The notes: a model not told the origin generated them from the sequence alone. A stretch of DNA of 64,000 bases from Amycolatopsis solani (GCF_033441515.1 NZ_JAWQJT010000003.1:744001-808000); one strand, 5' to 3'; positions 50,647 through 61,963 are shown, counted from the stretch's first letter. Numbers and translations are program-made.

Positions 50647-51102
50647 CTAGAGAACCGCGCGCAGGCGGTCGGCGATCGTGCCGATGCGGCCCAGCACGCC
50701 GTTCACGAACCGCGGCGAATCGTCCGTGGAGAGTTCTTTCGCCAGGCCGACGGCCTCGTCGATCGCGACCGGGTCCGGCACGTCCTCGGCCCAGAGCAGC
50801 TCGTAGACACCGACCCGCAGCACCGCGAGGTCGACCTTCGGCATCCGCTCCAGGGTCCAGCCCTGCGCGTGCTCGGCCAGCAGCTCGTCGATCTGCGGCT
50901 TCCGGCCGGTGACCCCCTCGACCAGGCTGATCGTGTAGTCCGCGATCGGGTCGACCTCGGTCGCACCGACCCGGTCGGCCAGCAGCGTCACCGCGTCGGT
51001 GTCGCGCTGCGCGGCCTCGTACAGCATTTCCACCGCGCGACGGCGCGCCTGCCTGCGGCTGATCGCGCCGCCGCGGTTCGGGTGGGGTTTCGAAGTCGGC
51101 AT
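50647..51102 (-). CDS. nusB: Transcription antitermination factor NusB
   Basis: The protein has 151 residues. NusB with S10 supports antitermination on rRNA operons. It shows RRQARRRAVEMLYEAAQRDT, YTISLVEGVTGRKPQIDELL, WTLERMPKVDLAVLRVGVYE, VAIDEAVGLAKELSTDDSPR and FVNGVLGRI. The N-terminal 15 residues are basic and variable. ATG 51100-51102 overlaps the efp stop as TGATG. It is the last gene of pepQ-efp-nusB. Confidence 0.95.
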   Translation of the reverse strand: MPTSKPHPNRGGAISRRQARRRAVEMLYEAAQRDTDAVTLLADRVGATEVDPIADYTISLVEGVTGRKPQIDELLAEHAQGWTLERMPKVDLAVLRVGVYELLWAEDVPDPVAIDEAVGLAKELSTDDSPRFVNGVLGRIGTIADRLRAVL

Positions 51103-51665
51103 CAGCTGGAGACGCGGCCCAGGTAACGGCCGTCGCGGGTGTCGACCTTGATCTTCTCGCCGGTGGACAGGAACAGCGGGACCTGGATCTCCGCGCCGGT
51201 CTCCAGCGTCGCCGGCTTGGTGCCGCCGGTGGAGCGGTCGCCCTGCAGGCCCGGGTCGGTGTGCTGGATGACGATCTCGACCGAGGTCGGGAGCTCGACG
51301 TAGAGCGCCTCGTTCTCGTGCACCGCGACCTGGACCTCGGTGTTTTCGAGCATGTAGTTGGCGTTGTCGCCGACGACCGCGGCCAGCACGGTGATCTGGT
51401 CGTAGGTGTCGCCGTCCATGAACACGAAGTCCTGGCCGTCCTTGTACAGGTAGGTCATGTTCCGGCGGTCCACCGTGGCCGTCTCGACCTTCGTGCCCGC
51501 GTTGAACGTCTTGTCGACCACCTTGCCGGTGAGGACGTGCTTGAGCGTCGTGCGCACGAACGCACCGCCCTTGCCCGGCTTGACGTGCTGGAACGCGGTG
51601 ACGGTCCACAGCTGGCCCTCGAGGTTGAGGACGAGCCCGTTCTTCAGGTCGTTGGTCGTGGCCAC
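51102..51665 (-). CDS. efp: Translation elongation factor P
   Basis: The protein has 187 residues. EF-P relieves ribosome stalling at proline runs. Three beta-barrel domains are normal in length. The tip loop is [10 protein letters not shown] with a central Lys (about K33), a possible modification or contact site in the actinobacterial form. The C-terminal signature [16 protein letters not shown] is present. The start is GTG 51663-51665 with AGGAG upstream. Confidence 0.97.
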   Translation of the reverse strand: MATTNDLKNGLVLNLEGQLWTVTAFQHVKPGKGGAFVRTTLKHVLTGKVVDKTFNAGTKVETATVDRRNMTYLYKDGQDFVFMDGDTYDQITVLAAVVGDNANYMLENTEVQVAVHENEALYVELPTSVEIVIQHTDPGLQGDRSTGGTKPATLETGAEIQVPLFLSTGEKIKVDTRDGRYLGRVSS

Positions 51666-51708
51666 GAGCTTGCAGTCTCCTGTGTCGATCTTCGGTTCGG
51701 GGCCGCTG

Positions 51709-52797
51709 TCAGACGACCACGAGGTTCTTGGTGCTCAGGGTGAGGAGTTCGGGCTCCCCAGCCCGCACGACGAGCGTGTCCTCGATGCGCACGCCACCGC
51801 GCCCCGCGAGGTAGACGCCGGGCTCGACGGTGACCGCCATACCGGCGGACAGTGTACCGACGCCCGTCGCGGCGAAGCTGGGCGCCTCGTGGATCTGCAG
51901 GCCGACGCCGTGGCCGAGACCGTGGGCGAAGTGCTCGCCGTGCCCCGCGTCCGCGATCACCTTCCGCGCCGCGGCGTCCACTTCGGACACCTCGGCGCCG
52001 GGCGTGACGGCGCGGACGCCGGCCGCCTGCGCGGTGTGCACGAGGTCGTAGACCTCCCGCTGCCAGTCCGCGGGCTCGCCGAGGACGAAGGTGCGGGTCA
52101 TGTCGGAGTGGTACCCGTCGACGGTCGCGCCGAAGTCCAGCTTCACGAAGTCGCCCCGCTCGAGCTGGGCGTGCGTCGGCCGGTGGTGCGGGATGGCCGA
52201 GTGCGCGCCGGCGGCGACGATGGAGGCGAAGCTGAGCGCCTCCGAGCCGTGCTCCAGCATCCGGTTCTCCAGGTCACGGGCGATGTCCAGCTCGGTGCGC
52301 CCGGGCCGGAGGCCGCCGGCGGCGACCAGGTCGTCGAGTGCCCGGTCGGCCGCGGCACACGCCTGGCGCAGGGCCTCGATCTCGGCTTCGTCCTTGACCA
52401 CCCGCAGCTGCTCGACCAGGCCGGGGGTGCGTTCGAGCGGCACCCGCTGCCGGAGCGCTTCGTACTCTTCGACGCTCACGTGCTGGCTCTCGAACCCGAC
52501 CCGCGCGTAGGTCTTGGGGTCCTTCGCGGCCTTCGCCACGAGGGCGGCGGCGCTGGCCCGGTCGACGACGGTCTCGAGGTCGGGCACCTCCCCCGCGGCC
52601 TGCGTGGTGTAGCGGCCGTCGGTGCAGAACAGGGTCCGCGCGTCCCCGTCCGCGTGCAGCAGCACGGCGGCGTTCGAGCCGGTGAACCCGGTCAGGTAGC
52701 GGATGTTCAGCAGGTCGGTGACCAGCAGCGCGTCCACACCGGCTCCGGTCAGGAGCTCACGCAGCGCCGCGCGACGTCGTCCATGGGTTTCAGGCAC
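51709..52797 (-). CDS. pepQ: Xaa-Pro aminopeptidase / prolidase (M24B)
   Basis: The protein has 362 residues. An N-terminal creatinase-like domain (about 1-125, [20 protein letters not shown]) precedes the pita-bread metallopeptidase domain. The five metal ligands are visible: two Asp in [19 protein letters not shown], His in [15 protein letters not shown], Glu in [11 protein letters not shown] and Glu in [11 protein letters not shown]. It trims dipeptides or N-termini with proline at position 2. The start is GTG 52795-52797 with GGTGGG before it. It lies before efp, as in M. tuberculosis. Confidence 0.93.
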   Translation of the reverse strand: MPETHGRRRAALRELLTGAGVDALLVTDLLNIRYLTGFTGSNAAVLLHADGDARTLFCTDGRYTTQAAGEVPDLETVVDRASAAALVAKAAKDPKTYARVGFESQHVSVEEYEALRQRVPLERTPGLVEQLRVVKDEAEIEALRQACAAADRALDDLVAAGGLRPGRTELDIARDLENRMLEHGSEALSFASIVAAGAHSAIPHHRPTHAQLERGDFVKLDFGATVDGYHSDMTRTFVLGEPADWQREVYDLVHTAQAAGVRAVTPGAEVSEVDAAARKVIADAGHGEHFAHGLGHGVGLQIHEAPSFAATGVGTLSAGMAVTVEPGVYLAGRGGVRIEDTLVVRAGEPELLTLSTKNLVVV

Positions 52798-52860
52798 GCG
52801 TCCCACCCTAGTTGCCCGGCCGCCAGGTGACCGGCCAGTAGGCCGCCTACACTCCGCAAG

Positions 52861-53271
52861 ATGAGCGCCTGGGTGATTCGCGGACTCGGGATGGCGGTGC
52901 TGCACGGCGCGGCCATCACCCTCCTCGCCAAGTACGCCGTCTACCACCCGACGGACCAGACGCTGGTGGTTTCCCTGGCCCTGGCGATCCTGGTCGGCGC
53001 GGCGGCGCTGTGGAGCGCCCTCGACGCGTGGCGCGACCTCCCCGACCGCGGCCGGGTGTGGTTCATCTCGGCGCTGGTCGCGGGGCCGGTGGCGGGGCTC
53101 CTGTACGTGATCGGCCGGGCGGTGTTCGTCGACCAGACGGGCGTGTCGGAGCTCGGCGGCGCACTGACCGGCGGCGCGGCGTTCTCGGCGCTGCTGGTGC
53201 TGATCCCGGCCGGGCTCGGGCTGTTCGTCGGCGGCCGGATCGGCCGCTCCCGGCCCCCGGAGCCGCACTAG
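52861..53271 (+). CDS. Small four-helix membrane protein (B-4DMT type)
   Basis: The protein has 136 residues with four hydrophobic helices (about 5-25, 32-52, 63-85, 100-125) and a basic C-terminus (GRIGRSRPPEPH). It resembles the actinobacterial small membrane proteins annotated as B-4DMT family transporters, found at this same place between pepQ and the aro genes. Transport activity is not shown by the sequence. It starts at ATG 52861, divergent from pepQ, and its end overlaps the beta-propeller gene tail to tail by 4 bases. Confidence 0.72.
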   Translation: MSAWVIRGLGMAVLHGAAITLLAKYAVYHPTDQTLVVSLALAILVGAAALWSALDAWRDLPDRGRVWFISALVAGPVAGLLYVIGRAVFVDQTGVSELGGALTGGAAFSALLVLIPAGLGLFVGGRIGRSRPPEPH

Positions 53272-54785
53272 CCCACCAGGGAGTGGCCCTTCGGGTAGCC
53301 GTCCCACTGGGCCGTGGTGACCGGGTGGGCGGCCGAGCCGTTGTTGCCCACGACCCCGCCGTCGGGGACGCGCCAGCGCTTCTTGTCGTCCAGCACGAAC
53401 GCGAAGCCCTTGCCCGGCGCCTGCACCGCCTCCGCACCGGAGCGCAGCCGCGCCGCCACGGGCAGGGCCGCGACCGCCGCGGGCGCCTTCTCCAGGACCT
53501 CGCCGGCCAGTGCCACGGCCACCACGCGGCGGTCCACCCGGACGCGCACCCCCGCGCGGACCAGGTCCATCGTCCGCTCGGGCGAGGGCATCGCGACGCC
53601 GTCGAAGGTCGCCGCCGTCCGGCCGGCGTTGCCGCACGCCTGGCTCCCGAGCAGGTCGAGCCCGAAGTGACGCAGGTCGGTCGGCGCGTTCGCGCCGCCG
53701 ATCGAGGTCGCGCGGACGACGTCGAACGGCACGCGCTCGCAGGGGTCCGCCGACGACAGCGGCGCGTGGCCGTCCGCCCGGCGCACCAGGCCGGGCCCTT
53801 CCTTCCACGGGCCGGGGATCAGCACCGGCTGGAAGGGGTTTTCGGTGAAGTCCGGCGTCCAGAACGTGAGGGTCGTGCCGCCGTCGGTCTCGTGCGCGAC
53901 GACGAACGCGTCCAGCGCGCCCACCCACATCAGGTCGGCGCTGAACCCGTCGACGATCGACCGGCCCCGCGGCGCCGACGTCGACGCCACCGGCACGAAC
54001 CCGCCGACGTCCAGCGCCTGCACGCCGGAGCCGAACGCCGGGTCGGCCGAGCGCAGCACGAACTGCCCGGCGCCGTTCCAGCCCGCGGCGCGGCCGGTGG
54101 TGTCGGTGAACATCAGGTAGAACCAGCCGTCGAGGTAGACCACCGAGGGCTGGCCGGCGCCGTAGACGTTCGCGCGGTGCACGTCGTGCGACGGCCCGAG
54201 GATCGGCTTCCCGCCCGCCGCGCGGGTCCAGTGCACGCCGTCGGGGCTGGTCGCGAGCCCGATCGCGTTGCCGAGCGCGTGGTCGCCCGCCGCGCCGGTG
54301 TAGTACAGGTAGTACGTCGAGCCGACGCGCAGCACGGACGGGTCGCAGGTGTGCATGCCGTCGAACTGCCCGGGCGCGCCGGAGAAGACGGCCGCGGGGA
54401 TGCCGCCGCCCGGCCCGGTGAAGGGCCCGTCCATGGACTGCGCCTGCGCGTAGAGGATGTCGTCGCCGGCCGGCCCGGCCCCGCCGTACTGGCTGCACCA
54501 CCACATCCGGGTCTGCCCGCGGTCGAGCATCACGGTCGGCCCGTAGTTGTAGACGGCGTCCGCGCCCCCGGCGGCGATCACGCCCCCGCTCTGCCGCGGC
54601 TCCCCGGAAGCGAGCTTGACGTCGGCCGGGCGCGGGGCGCTCTGCCCGCCCGCGATGGCCGGCTGCTCCCCCGCCGCCTGCGGCTGGGCGTACCCCTCGG
54701 TGCAGCCCGCGACCAGCAGCCCGGCCAGCACACTGGCGAGCAAGGCACGAGCGGGTCGCCGACCCCCACGACGATTCGGGTGCAC
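53268..54785 (-). CDS. Lipoprotein with GH43/GH32-like five-bladed beta-propeller
   Basis: The protein has 505 residues. The lipoprotein signal is RALLASVLAGLLVAGC, with Cys at about 28. The main domain (about 60-370) has repeating blade strands of furanosidase type: YNYGPTVMLDRGQTRMWWCS, HTCDPSVLRVGSTYYLYYTG, AIGLATSPDGVHWTRA, GQPSVVYLDGWFYLMFTDTT and GFSADLMWVGALDAFVVAHE. The D-P-S and similar positions match GH43/68/32 folds, but the full catalytic set cannot be confirmed. A C-terminal part (about 395-505) is unknown. The start is GTG 54783-54785; TACACT lies about 9 bases before it, so a short leader is possible. It faces a palindrome-rich spacer. Confidence 0.75.
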   Translation of the reverse strand: MHPNRRGGRRPARALLASVLAGLLVAGCTEGYAQPQAAGEQPAIAGGQSAPRPADVKLASGEPRQSGGVIAAGGADAVYNYGPTVMLDRGQTRMWWCSQYGGAGPAGDDILYAQAQSMDGPFTGPGGGIPAAVFSGAPGQFDGMHTCDPSVLRVGSTYYLYYTGAAGDHALGNAIGLATSPDGVHWTRAAGGKPILGPSHDVHRANVYGAGQPSVVYLDGWFYLMFTDTTGRAAGWNGAGQFVLRSADPAFGSGVQALDVGGFVPVASTSAPRGRSIVDGFSADLMWVGALDAFVVAHETDGGTTLTFWTPDFTENPFQPVLIPGPWKEGPGLVRRADGHAPLSSADPCERVPFDVVRATSIGGANAPTDLRHFGLDLLGSQACGNAGRTAATFDGVAMPSPERTMDLVRAGVRVRVDRRVVAVALAGEVLEKAPAAVAALPVAARLRSGAEAVQAPGKGFAFVLDDKKRWRVPDGGVVGNNGSAAHPVTTAQWDGYPKGHSLVG

Positions 54786-55203
54786 GGCATCGGAGTGTAG
54801 CGATGGCCGACCCCGTCCGAGTGACGGCGCTCCCGGTGGACGGTCCCCCGATAGCGCAAGGCATCCCGCGGCGCGGACTCGCGTGCTCGAGAACCGGCTA
54901 CCGGGTGTCACCCTCAGCGGTGGCGGCCGCCCGGCACCGACGATGACAGGAATGAGTCATTCACTACGTCCGGCGACAGGAATGAGTCATTCACGGCGTC
55001 CGGCGACAGGAATCCGGCAAAGTCGGGATCGGGATCGGCGGGCCGGCTCGAGCGGCCCCGGGAAGTCTTGAATGAGTCATTCAGGACCTCCGGCGACCTG
55101 AATGACTCATTCAAGACATCAGGCGAGCCCACCGAGGCAACGATCCACCGCGCCGACTCCGACTTTGCCGGGACCCTGACCTCCGAAGACCTGAATGACT
55201 CAT
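54786..55203. repeat. Spacer with five GAATGASTCATTC palindromes, including copy B of the dispersed repeat
   Basis: This 418-base spacer contains the palindrome at 54950-54962, 54980-54992, 55070-55082, 55100-55112 and 55193-55205. The first two and the next two are 30 bases apart. The stretch 55022-55162 is copy B of the repeat also found at 24340-24484. A short unit, cggcgacagg plus aatgagtcattcac, is repeated in tandem at 54950-55010. Reading frames across it are low-complexity; I see no gene. The last palindrome overlaps the 3' end of the GNAT/VOC gene. Confidence 0.85.
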
Positions 55204-56117
55204 TCACGACGTCGCGGGTGGCGGGCCCTCCAGCGCGACCAGCTCCACCTCGAAGCCGGCCTCGTTCTCGAGGTAAGCCGCGTAGTGGGCCGTCCCGCCC
55301 GCGTACGGGTAGCGGTCCGCGAACAGCGCGCGCCAGCCGTGGCCGGGAGCGCGGGCCGCCAGGGCGTCGACCTCGGCGCGGGTGGCCACGTGCAGCGCCA
55401 GGTGGTTCAGGCCCGGCCGCGTGCGTTCGTGGGCCGTCGCGCTCAACGCGGGTGAGGCCTCCACGACCAGGTAGGTCCCGCCGAGCCGCCAGCTGACGCC
55501 CGCGGGCCAGCGCTGGAACTCCCGCCAGCCCAGCTCGCCGAGCAGCCAGCCCCAGCTGCGCTCCGCTTCGGCGAGGTCAGGGACCCACAGCTCGACGTGG
55601 TGCGGCCGGCCGTGGCCGGTGGGCAGCGCGACCAGGACCCGGTGCAGGTCGCCGTAGTGGACGCCGGTGCCGACGTCGAGGAAGCCGAGGCGCCCGGCCA
55701 CCGCGCGGCTCGCCGCGTTGTCCTCGTGCACCAGCGCCCAGATCGCCGGGAGGCCGAGCGTGCCGAGCCCGTGGTCGAGCACCGCCTCGGCGGCCTCGGT
55801 CGCCAGCCCCTGGCCGGCGTGCGCGCTCGCCACGTAGTACCCCAGCTCGGGGACCCCGCCGGGCAGCTCCGACGACGGGCGCAGGTGCGCGACGCCGATG
55901 ACCTCGCCGTCGCGCTCGAGCACCCAGTGGCCCTGGCCGGCCGGGCCGCGGTAGGCGAGCCGCCGGTCGACCATCGCGCTCGCGGCGCCCGGGTCCGAGA
56001 AGTCCGCCGCGAAGAAGCGGCTCATCTCCGGGTCGGCGAAGACCTTCACGACGGCTTCCCGGTCGGCCGCCACCAGCTGCCGCAACCGCAGCCGCGCGGT
56101 GGTGAGCTCCGGCAGCG

Positions 56118-56121
<4 letters not shown>
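55204..56121 (-). CDS. GNAT acetyltransferase - VOC (glyoxalase) fusion protein
   Basis: The protein has 305 residues. The N-terminal GNAT domain (about 1-172, RimJ/RimL-like) begins [20 protein letters not shown]. It has [11 protein letters not shown], the acetyl-CoA-binding [20 protein letters not shown], and [20 protein letters not shown]. The C-terminal VOC domain (about 182-305) begins [20 protein letters not shown] and has [17 protein letters not shown] and [16 protein letters not shown]. Such fusions may both modify and bind a small toxic compound, but the substrate is unknown. ATG 56119-56121 overlaps the aroQ stop as ATGA, so it is read as the last gene of the aro operon. Confidence 0.85.
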
Positions 56122-58181
<2,060 letters not shown>

Positions 58182-58185
<4 letters not shown>

Positions 58186-59369
58186 CACCGCTCCTCGAGG
58201 GCCTTCAGGTACCCCTCGGCGTTGCGCTTGCCCTCGGCGAGGGAGTCGCCGCCGAACTTCTCGAGCGCGGCGTCGGCGAGGATGAGCGCCACCACGGACT
58301 CCAGCACGACACCCGCGCGCGGCACGGCGCAGACGTCGGACCGCTGGTGGATCGCGACGGCGGGCTCACCTGTCTTGACGTCCACTGTGGACAGTGCTTT
58401 GGGGACGGTCGAGATCGGCTTCATCGCGACGCGCACCCGCAGCGGCTCGCCGTTGGTGATGCCGCCTTCGAGGCCGCCCGCGCGGTTGGACCGGCGGGTG
58501 ACGCCGACCGGGCCGGTGCCGCGGTCGATCTCGTCGTGCGCCTGGCTGCCCCAGCGGCGTGCGGTGGTGAAGCCGTCGCCGACCTCGACGCCCTTCATCG
58601 CCTGGACGCCCATGAGCGCGCCGGCCAGCCGCGCGTCGAGCCGGCGGTCCCAGTGGACGTGGGAGCCGAGGCCCGGCGGGAGGCCGTAGGCGATGACCTC
58701 GATGACGCCGCCGACGGTGTCGCCCGCCTTCCGCACGGCGTCGACCTCGGCGACCATCGCGTCGGTGCCCTCCTGGCTGAAGGAGCGCACCGGGCTCTCG
58801 TCGATGGCGGCGAGGTCTTCCGGCTTGGGCAGCGGCCCCTCGGGGGCGTCCGCGCCGCCGATCGAGACGACGTGACTGAGGATCTCGACGCCCAGCAGCT
58901 GCTTGAGGTAGTTGCGCGCGACGGTGCCGAGCGCGGTCCGCGACGCCGTCTCGCGGGCGCTGGCGCGTTCGAGGACGGGGCGGGCCTCCTCGAAGCCGTA
59001 CTTCTGCATGCCGGGCAGGTCGGCGTGGCCGGGGCGGGGCCGGGTGAGCGGTTCGTTGCGCGCGAGCCCTTCGAGCACCTGCGGGTCGACCGGGTCGGCC
59101 GCCATGACCTGCTCCCACTTGGGCCACTCGGCGTTGTCGATCTGCACGGCGACCGGGCCGCCCTGGGTGAGGCCGTGGCGCACGCCGCCGAGGAACTCGA
59201 TGTGGTCGGTCTCGAACCCCATCCGCGGGCTGCGGCCGAAGCCGAGGCGCCGCCGGGCCAGCTGCTCGGTGACGTCGGCGGTGGTGACGGCCACCCCGGC
59301 GGGCATCCCTTCGAGCACGGCGGCCAGCGCGGGTCCGTGCGATTCACCTGCGGTGATCCAGCGCAACAT
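58182..59369 (-). CDS. aroC: Chorismate synthase
   Basis: The protein has 395 residues. AroC makes chorismate with reduced FMN. Signatures: [51 protein letters not shown] then [10 protein letters not shown], the [20 protein letters not shown] region, [18 protein letters not shown] and [13 protein letters not shown]. The start is ATG 59367-59369. It is the first gene of aroC-aroK-aroB-aroQ-GNAT/VOC, all overlapping by 4 bases. Its promoter must lie in the right half-kilobase, which also carries palindrome repeats. Confidence 0.97.
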
Positions 59370-59828
59370 GGGCTCAATCCTGTCACGGGCGCGAGGCAGC
59401 CCGGGACGTGCCTCCGCTCACGGCACGGCTTGCGCCCGGGTGGCGCGTGAGCAGGGCGGGCGGCGCAGGGGCGGCGGTGGGTCGCGGGGTCGCGAATGAC
59501 TCATTCGGGACCTCCCACATCCCCAATGAGTCATTCGCGCCCCCCCGGCACCAGCGCGCCAGAACAAGGTGGCGGGCGTTTCTTCCGCACGGCTGCCGGG
59601 GGCGGCGGAAGCCTCGGGGCGCTGAAGAGCGGCTCGCGGGCCGGAGTGGGGCCCCGGCCGAGTCAGAACCCGAAGCCCGTGCCGCCGCCCGCCGGACCTC
59701 AGCGTCGCGAATGACTCATTCGGGACCTCCGACGTCCCCAATGAGTCATTCGCGACCCCCCGGCACCAGCGCGCGAGAGCAAGGTGGCTCATCCGGGACC
59801 CCCTGCGGCCCGGATGAGCCACCACCCC
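59370..59828. repeat. Spacer with an 80-bp direct repeat and four palindromes
   Basis: In this 459-base spacer, 59491-59571 and 59706-59786 are near-identical direct repeats, each carrying gaatgactcattcgggacc and, 30 bases on, caatgagtcattcgcg, then ccccccggcaccagcgcgc. The palindromes are at 59494-59506, 59525-59536, 59709-59721 and 59740-59751. Between the copies lies unique GC-rich sequence. Reading frames here are low-complexity. It should also hold the aroC promoter at its left side. Confidence 0.85.
59783..59823 (-). terminator. Hairpin after anti-sigma factor gene
   Basis: Perfect 15-bp arms ggtggctcatccggg (59783-59797) and cccggatgagccacc (59809-59823) enclose an 11-base loop, 5 bases past the stop of the leftward anti-sigma gene. 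No T-run follows. The arm contains ctcatcc, unlike the neighbouring palindromes, so it is a separate structure. Confidence 0.75.
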
Positions 59829-60470
59829 TCACAACGTCAGCCGCAGCAGCGCTCTTCCGCTTCCCCCGCGGACCTCCAGCGCCGCCAGGTCCGCGCGCTG
59901 CAGCGCCGTCCCGATCACGATGCGGGCCGTGTTGTCCGGGACCGCCTTCCACGTCGCCAGCTGCGTCTCCGCGCCCGTGCGGGAGATCGCCACCAGGACG
60001 TAGTCGCCGCCGCTGCGGCCGCCCGTGTAGCTGCACGACATGTCGACCTGGGTGCCCCAGTCGAACGCGTCGAGGCGGGCGTCCGCGCGGACCGGGAACT
60101 GGCCCAGTGCCGTCATCGCGATCGGCGGGGGCGGTGACGGCGCGGGCCACGACGCCACCACCGCCAGTGCCACGCACGCCGACACCGCCAGTGCCGCCGA
60201 CACCGACGTCACCGCGACGCGGATGCGGCGGCCGCGGCGGACCCGGGTGAGCACCGTGGGCAGCAGGTCCGGCGGGGGTGGCCCGGAATCGGGCAGGGCC
60301 GCCGGGGTGTCGACGCGGGCCAGCAGGCCCGGCAGGCCGGCCAGTTCGCGGACCGACGCCGCGCAGTGGTCGCACGTGCGCAGGTGCTCCTCGAAGCGCT
60401 GGCGGTCCTCCGGGGACAGCGCCCCCAGCACGTAAGCGGCGTCGAACGTCGCGAACGGGTCTTCGCTCAC
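59829..60470 (-). CDS. Zinc-binding anti-sigma factor (ZAS type), membrane
   Basis: The protein has 213 residues. The N-terminal anti-sigma domain (about 5-70) has AAYVLGALSPEDRQRFEEHL followed by RTCDHCAASVREL, that is the H-x3-C-x2-C zinc motif. One transmembrane helix (about 88-110, VAVTSVSAALAVSACVALAV) leads to an extracytoplasmic domain (about 120-213) with GQFPVRADARLDAFDWGTQV and ALEVRGGSGRALLRL. It should hold the sigma factor encoded just upstream until a signal outside releases it. GTG 60468-60470 overlaps the sigma stop as GTGA. Confidence 0.9.
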   Translation of the reverse strand: MSEDPFATFDAAYVLGALSPEDRQRFEEHLRTCDHCAASVRELAGLPGLLARVDTPAALPDSGPPPPDLLPTVLTRVRRGRRIRVAVTSVSAALAVSACVALAVVASWPAPSPPPPIAMTALGQFPVRADARLDAFDWGTQVDMSCSYTGGRSGGDYVLVAISRTGAETQLATWKAVPDNTARIVIGTALQRADLAALEVRGGSGRALLRLTL

Positions 60471-60979
60471 TGGGTCACCCCCCTCTCCTCCAGCACCAGC
60501 CGCAACGCGCGCAGCGCGTAGTGCGTGCGGGACTTCACCGTTCCTTCGGCCACGCCCAGGCGCCGGGCCGCGTCCGCCACGGAATAGCCCTGGAAGTAGC
60601 ACAGCACCAGGACCTCGCGGTGCCGCTCGGACAGCTCCGCGAGCGCCTCCGCGACCAGCCAGCCCTGGACCGCCCGGTCCGTCCCGTCGGCGACCGGGCG
60701 TTCCGGTGGCGCGTCCGTCACCACCTCCGACCGGGCCGACGCCGAGCGCCAGCCGTCGATCGCGATGCGCCGCGCCACCGTGAACAGCCACGCGCGGGCC
60801 GAGCCCTGCGACTGGTCCAGCACCGCCGACGAGCGCCAGGCACGCAGCAGCGTCTCCTGGACGACGTCTTCGGCGCGGATCCGGTCGCCGGAGGTCAGGT
60901 GGAGCGCGTACGACCACAACGCGGCCGCGTGCTCGTCGTGCAGGGCGCGCATCAGCGCCTCTTCGGCGACTTCGCCCAC
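60467..60979 (-). CDS. ECF RNA polymerase sigma factor
   Basis: The protein has 170 residues. Region 2 (about 15-80) has ALHLTSGDRIRAEDVVQETL and LRAWRSSAVLDQSQGSARAW then LFTVARRIAIDGWR. Region 4 (about 110-165) has LSERHREVLVLCYFQGYSVA then DAARRLGVAEGTVKSRTHYA. It resembles the SigL/SigK-like ECFs that pair with ZAS anti-sigma factors. GTG 60977-60979 is used; ATG 60952 (MRALHDEHAAAL) behind GAAGAGG is a realistic alternative. It lies 5 bases after the membrane gene, with which it may be co-transcribed. Its targets may include the Rieske or membrane genes here (inferred). Confidence 0.92.
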   Translation of the reverse strand: MGEVAEEALMRALHDEHAAALWSYALHLTSGDRIRAEDVVQETLLRAWRSSAVLDQSQGSARAWLFTVARRIAIDGWRSASARSEVVTDAPPERPVADGTDRAVQGWLVAEALAELSERHREVLVLCYFQGYSVADAARRLGVAEGTVKSRTHYALRALRLVLEERGVTQ

Positions 60980-60984
60980 GGAAT

Positions 60985-61351
60985 TCAGGCCGTGACCCGG
61001 CGCCGGTCCTTCAGGAACAGCAGCGCCAGGCCGCCCACGATGCAGACCGCCTCGGTGATGACGCCCCAGTACTCGGGCTGGCTGTTGAACTGGTCGTGGT
61101 TGCCGGCGAAGCCGACGGTCGCGGCCAGCACGTACGCGCCGAGCGTCAGCACGCCGAACCCGAGCGCGCCCAGCGCCGGCAGCCAGTGCCGCCAGGCCAG
61201 CACCGCGATCGCGATGACCAGGCCGCCGATCGCGTCCAGCAGGAACAGCGGGCCGACGATGCCCGGGTAGTCCTCGGTCCACAGGAAGTAGTGCACGCCC
61301 GCCGAGCCGAGCAGCGCGGCCGCCACGACGATGCGTAGAACCCAGTTCACC
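60985..61351 (-). CDS. Four-helix membrane protein
   Basis: The protein has 121 residues with four hydrophobic helices (about 4-22, 35-52, 58-80, 90-112) and a basic end (KDRRRVTA). I cannot name a family with confidence; the size and pattern are like DoxX/DUF4383-type small membrane proteins. FLWTEDYPGIVGPLFLLDAI is the most distinctive stretch. The start is ATG 61349-61351 behind GGAGGAACGATC. It is the first gene before the ECF sigma factor and is divergent from the Rieske gene. Confidence 0.75.
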
Positions 61352-61408
61352 ATGATCGTTCCTCCACTCCACACCCACTCGGCTACATACACGGAAGAGG
61401 ACGCGATC

Positions 61409-61430
61409 CGGTTCACCGCGGATTGAACCG
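61409..61430. promoter_or_regulatory. Inverted repeat in the divergent promoter region
   Basis: CGGTTCA (61409-61415) and TGAACCG (61424-61430) form a perfect 7-bp inverted repeat with 8 bases between. It is centred between the membrane-protein/sigma operon and the Rieske gene and could be an operator or overlap an ECF promoter. No regulator is assigned. Confidence 0.4.
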
Positions 61431-61458
61431 ATGCGGTGTCGATCTCGTTCATAAGGGC

Positions 61459-61893
61459 ATGACTGCCGAACTGCACTCCCGCCGCACCGTCCTGACCACG
61501 GGTGCCGCCGTCGCCGGTGCCGCCGTCGGCGCCGTCGCGCTCACCGCCTGCTCGTCGGACGACGCCAAGTCCGGCACCGCGCAGGCGCCGATCGCCGCCG
61601 GGACGCCGCTGGTCGCGCTCGCCGACGTCCCCGTCGGGGAGGCGAAGGCGGCCAAGGCCCCGGACGGCTCCGACGTCATCGTGGCCCGGCCGTCCGAGTC
61701 GGCCTGCGCCGCGTTCAGCGCGATCTGCACGCACCAGGGCTGCACCGTCACCCCCAAGGGCGCGGACCTGGTCTGCCCCTGCCACGGCTCGGTCTTCAAC
61801 GCGCTGACCGGCGAGGTCAAGCAGGGACCGGCGAACAAGCCGCTGCCGAGTGTGGCGGTCAAGGTCGAGAACGGGAAGGTCGTGACCGGCTGA
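61459..61893 (+). CDS. Rieske [2Fe-2S] Tat-dependent lipoprotein
   Basis: The protein has 144 residues. SRRTVLTTGAAVAGAAVGAV is a Tat signal (RR), ending in LTACSS, a lipobox, so it is likely a Tat-exported lipoprotein. After a Ser/Ala/Asp linker the Rieske domain (about 50-144) has both cluster motifs, CTHQGC and CPCHGS, binding [2Fe-2S] by two Cys and two His. No cytochrome b or other complex partner is next to it, so its redox partner is unknown. The start is ATG 61459; an upstream in-frame start at 61423 is less likely. A hairpin follows. Confidence 0.9.
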   Translation: MTAELHSRRTVLTTGAAVAGAAVGAVALTACSSDDAKSGTAQAPIAAGTPLVALADVPVGEAKAAKAPDGSDVIVARPSESACAAFSAICTHQGCTVTPKGADLVCPCHGSVFNALTGEVKQGPANKPLPSVAVKVENGKVVTG

Positions 61894-61908
61894 CGGGCCG
61901 GGCGCACG

Positions 61909-61948
61909 CGAAGGGCCCTTGTGGACGGTCGTCCGCAAGGGCCCTTCG
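61909..61948. terminator. Bidirectional hairpin between Rieske and EIIA genes
   Basis: Perfect 13-bp arms cgaagggcccttg (61909-61921) and caagggcccttcg (61936-61948), with GGACG/CGTCC pairing inside. Each arm contains the self-complementary AAGGGCCCTT. It lies between convergent genes, so it can end transcripts from both sides, although no T-run is present. Confidence 0.75.
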
Positions 61949-61963
61949 TGTGACAGGAAGAAC

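Noticed and set aside
58376..58395. gtccactgtggacag inside aroC as a DnaA or other operator
   Set aside because: It lies within a coding region and does not match the DnaA consensus; probably chance.
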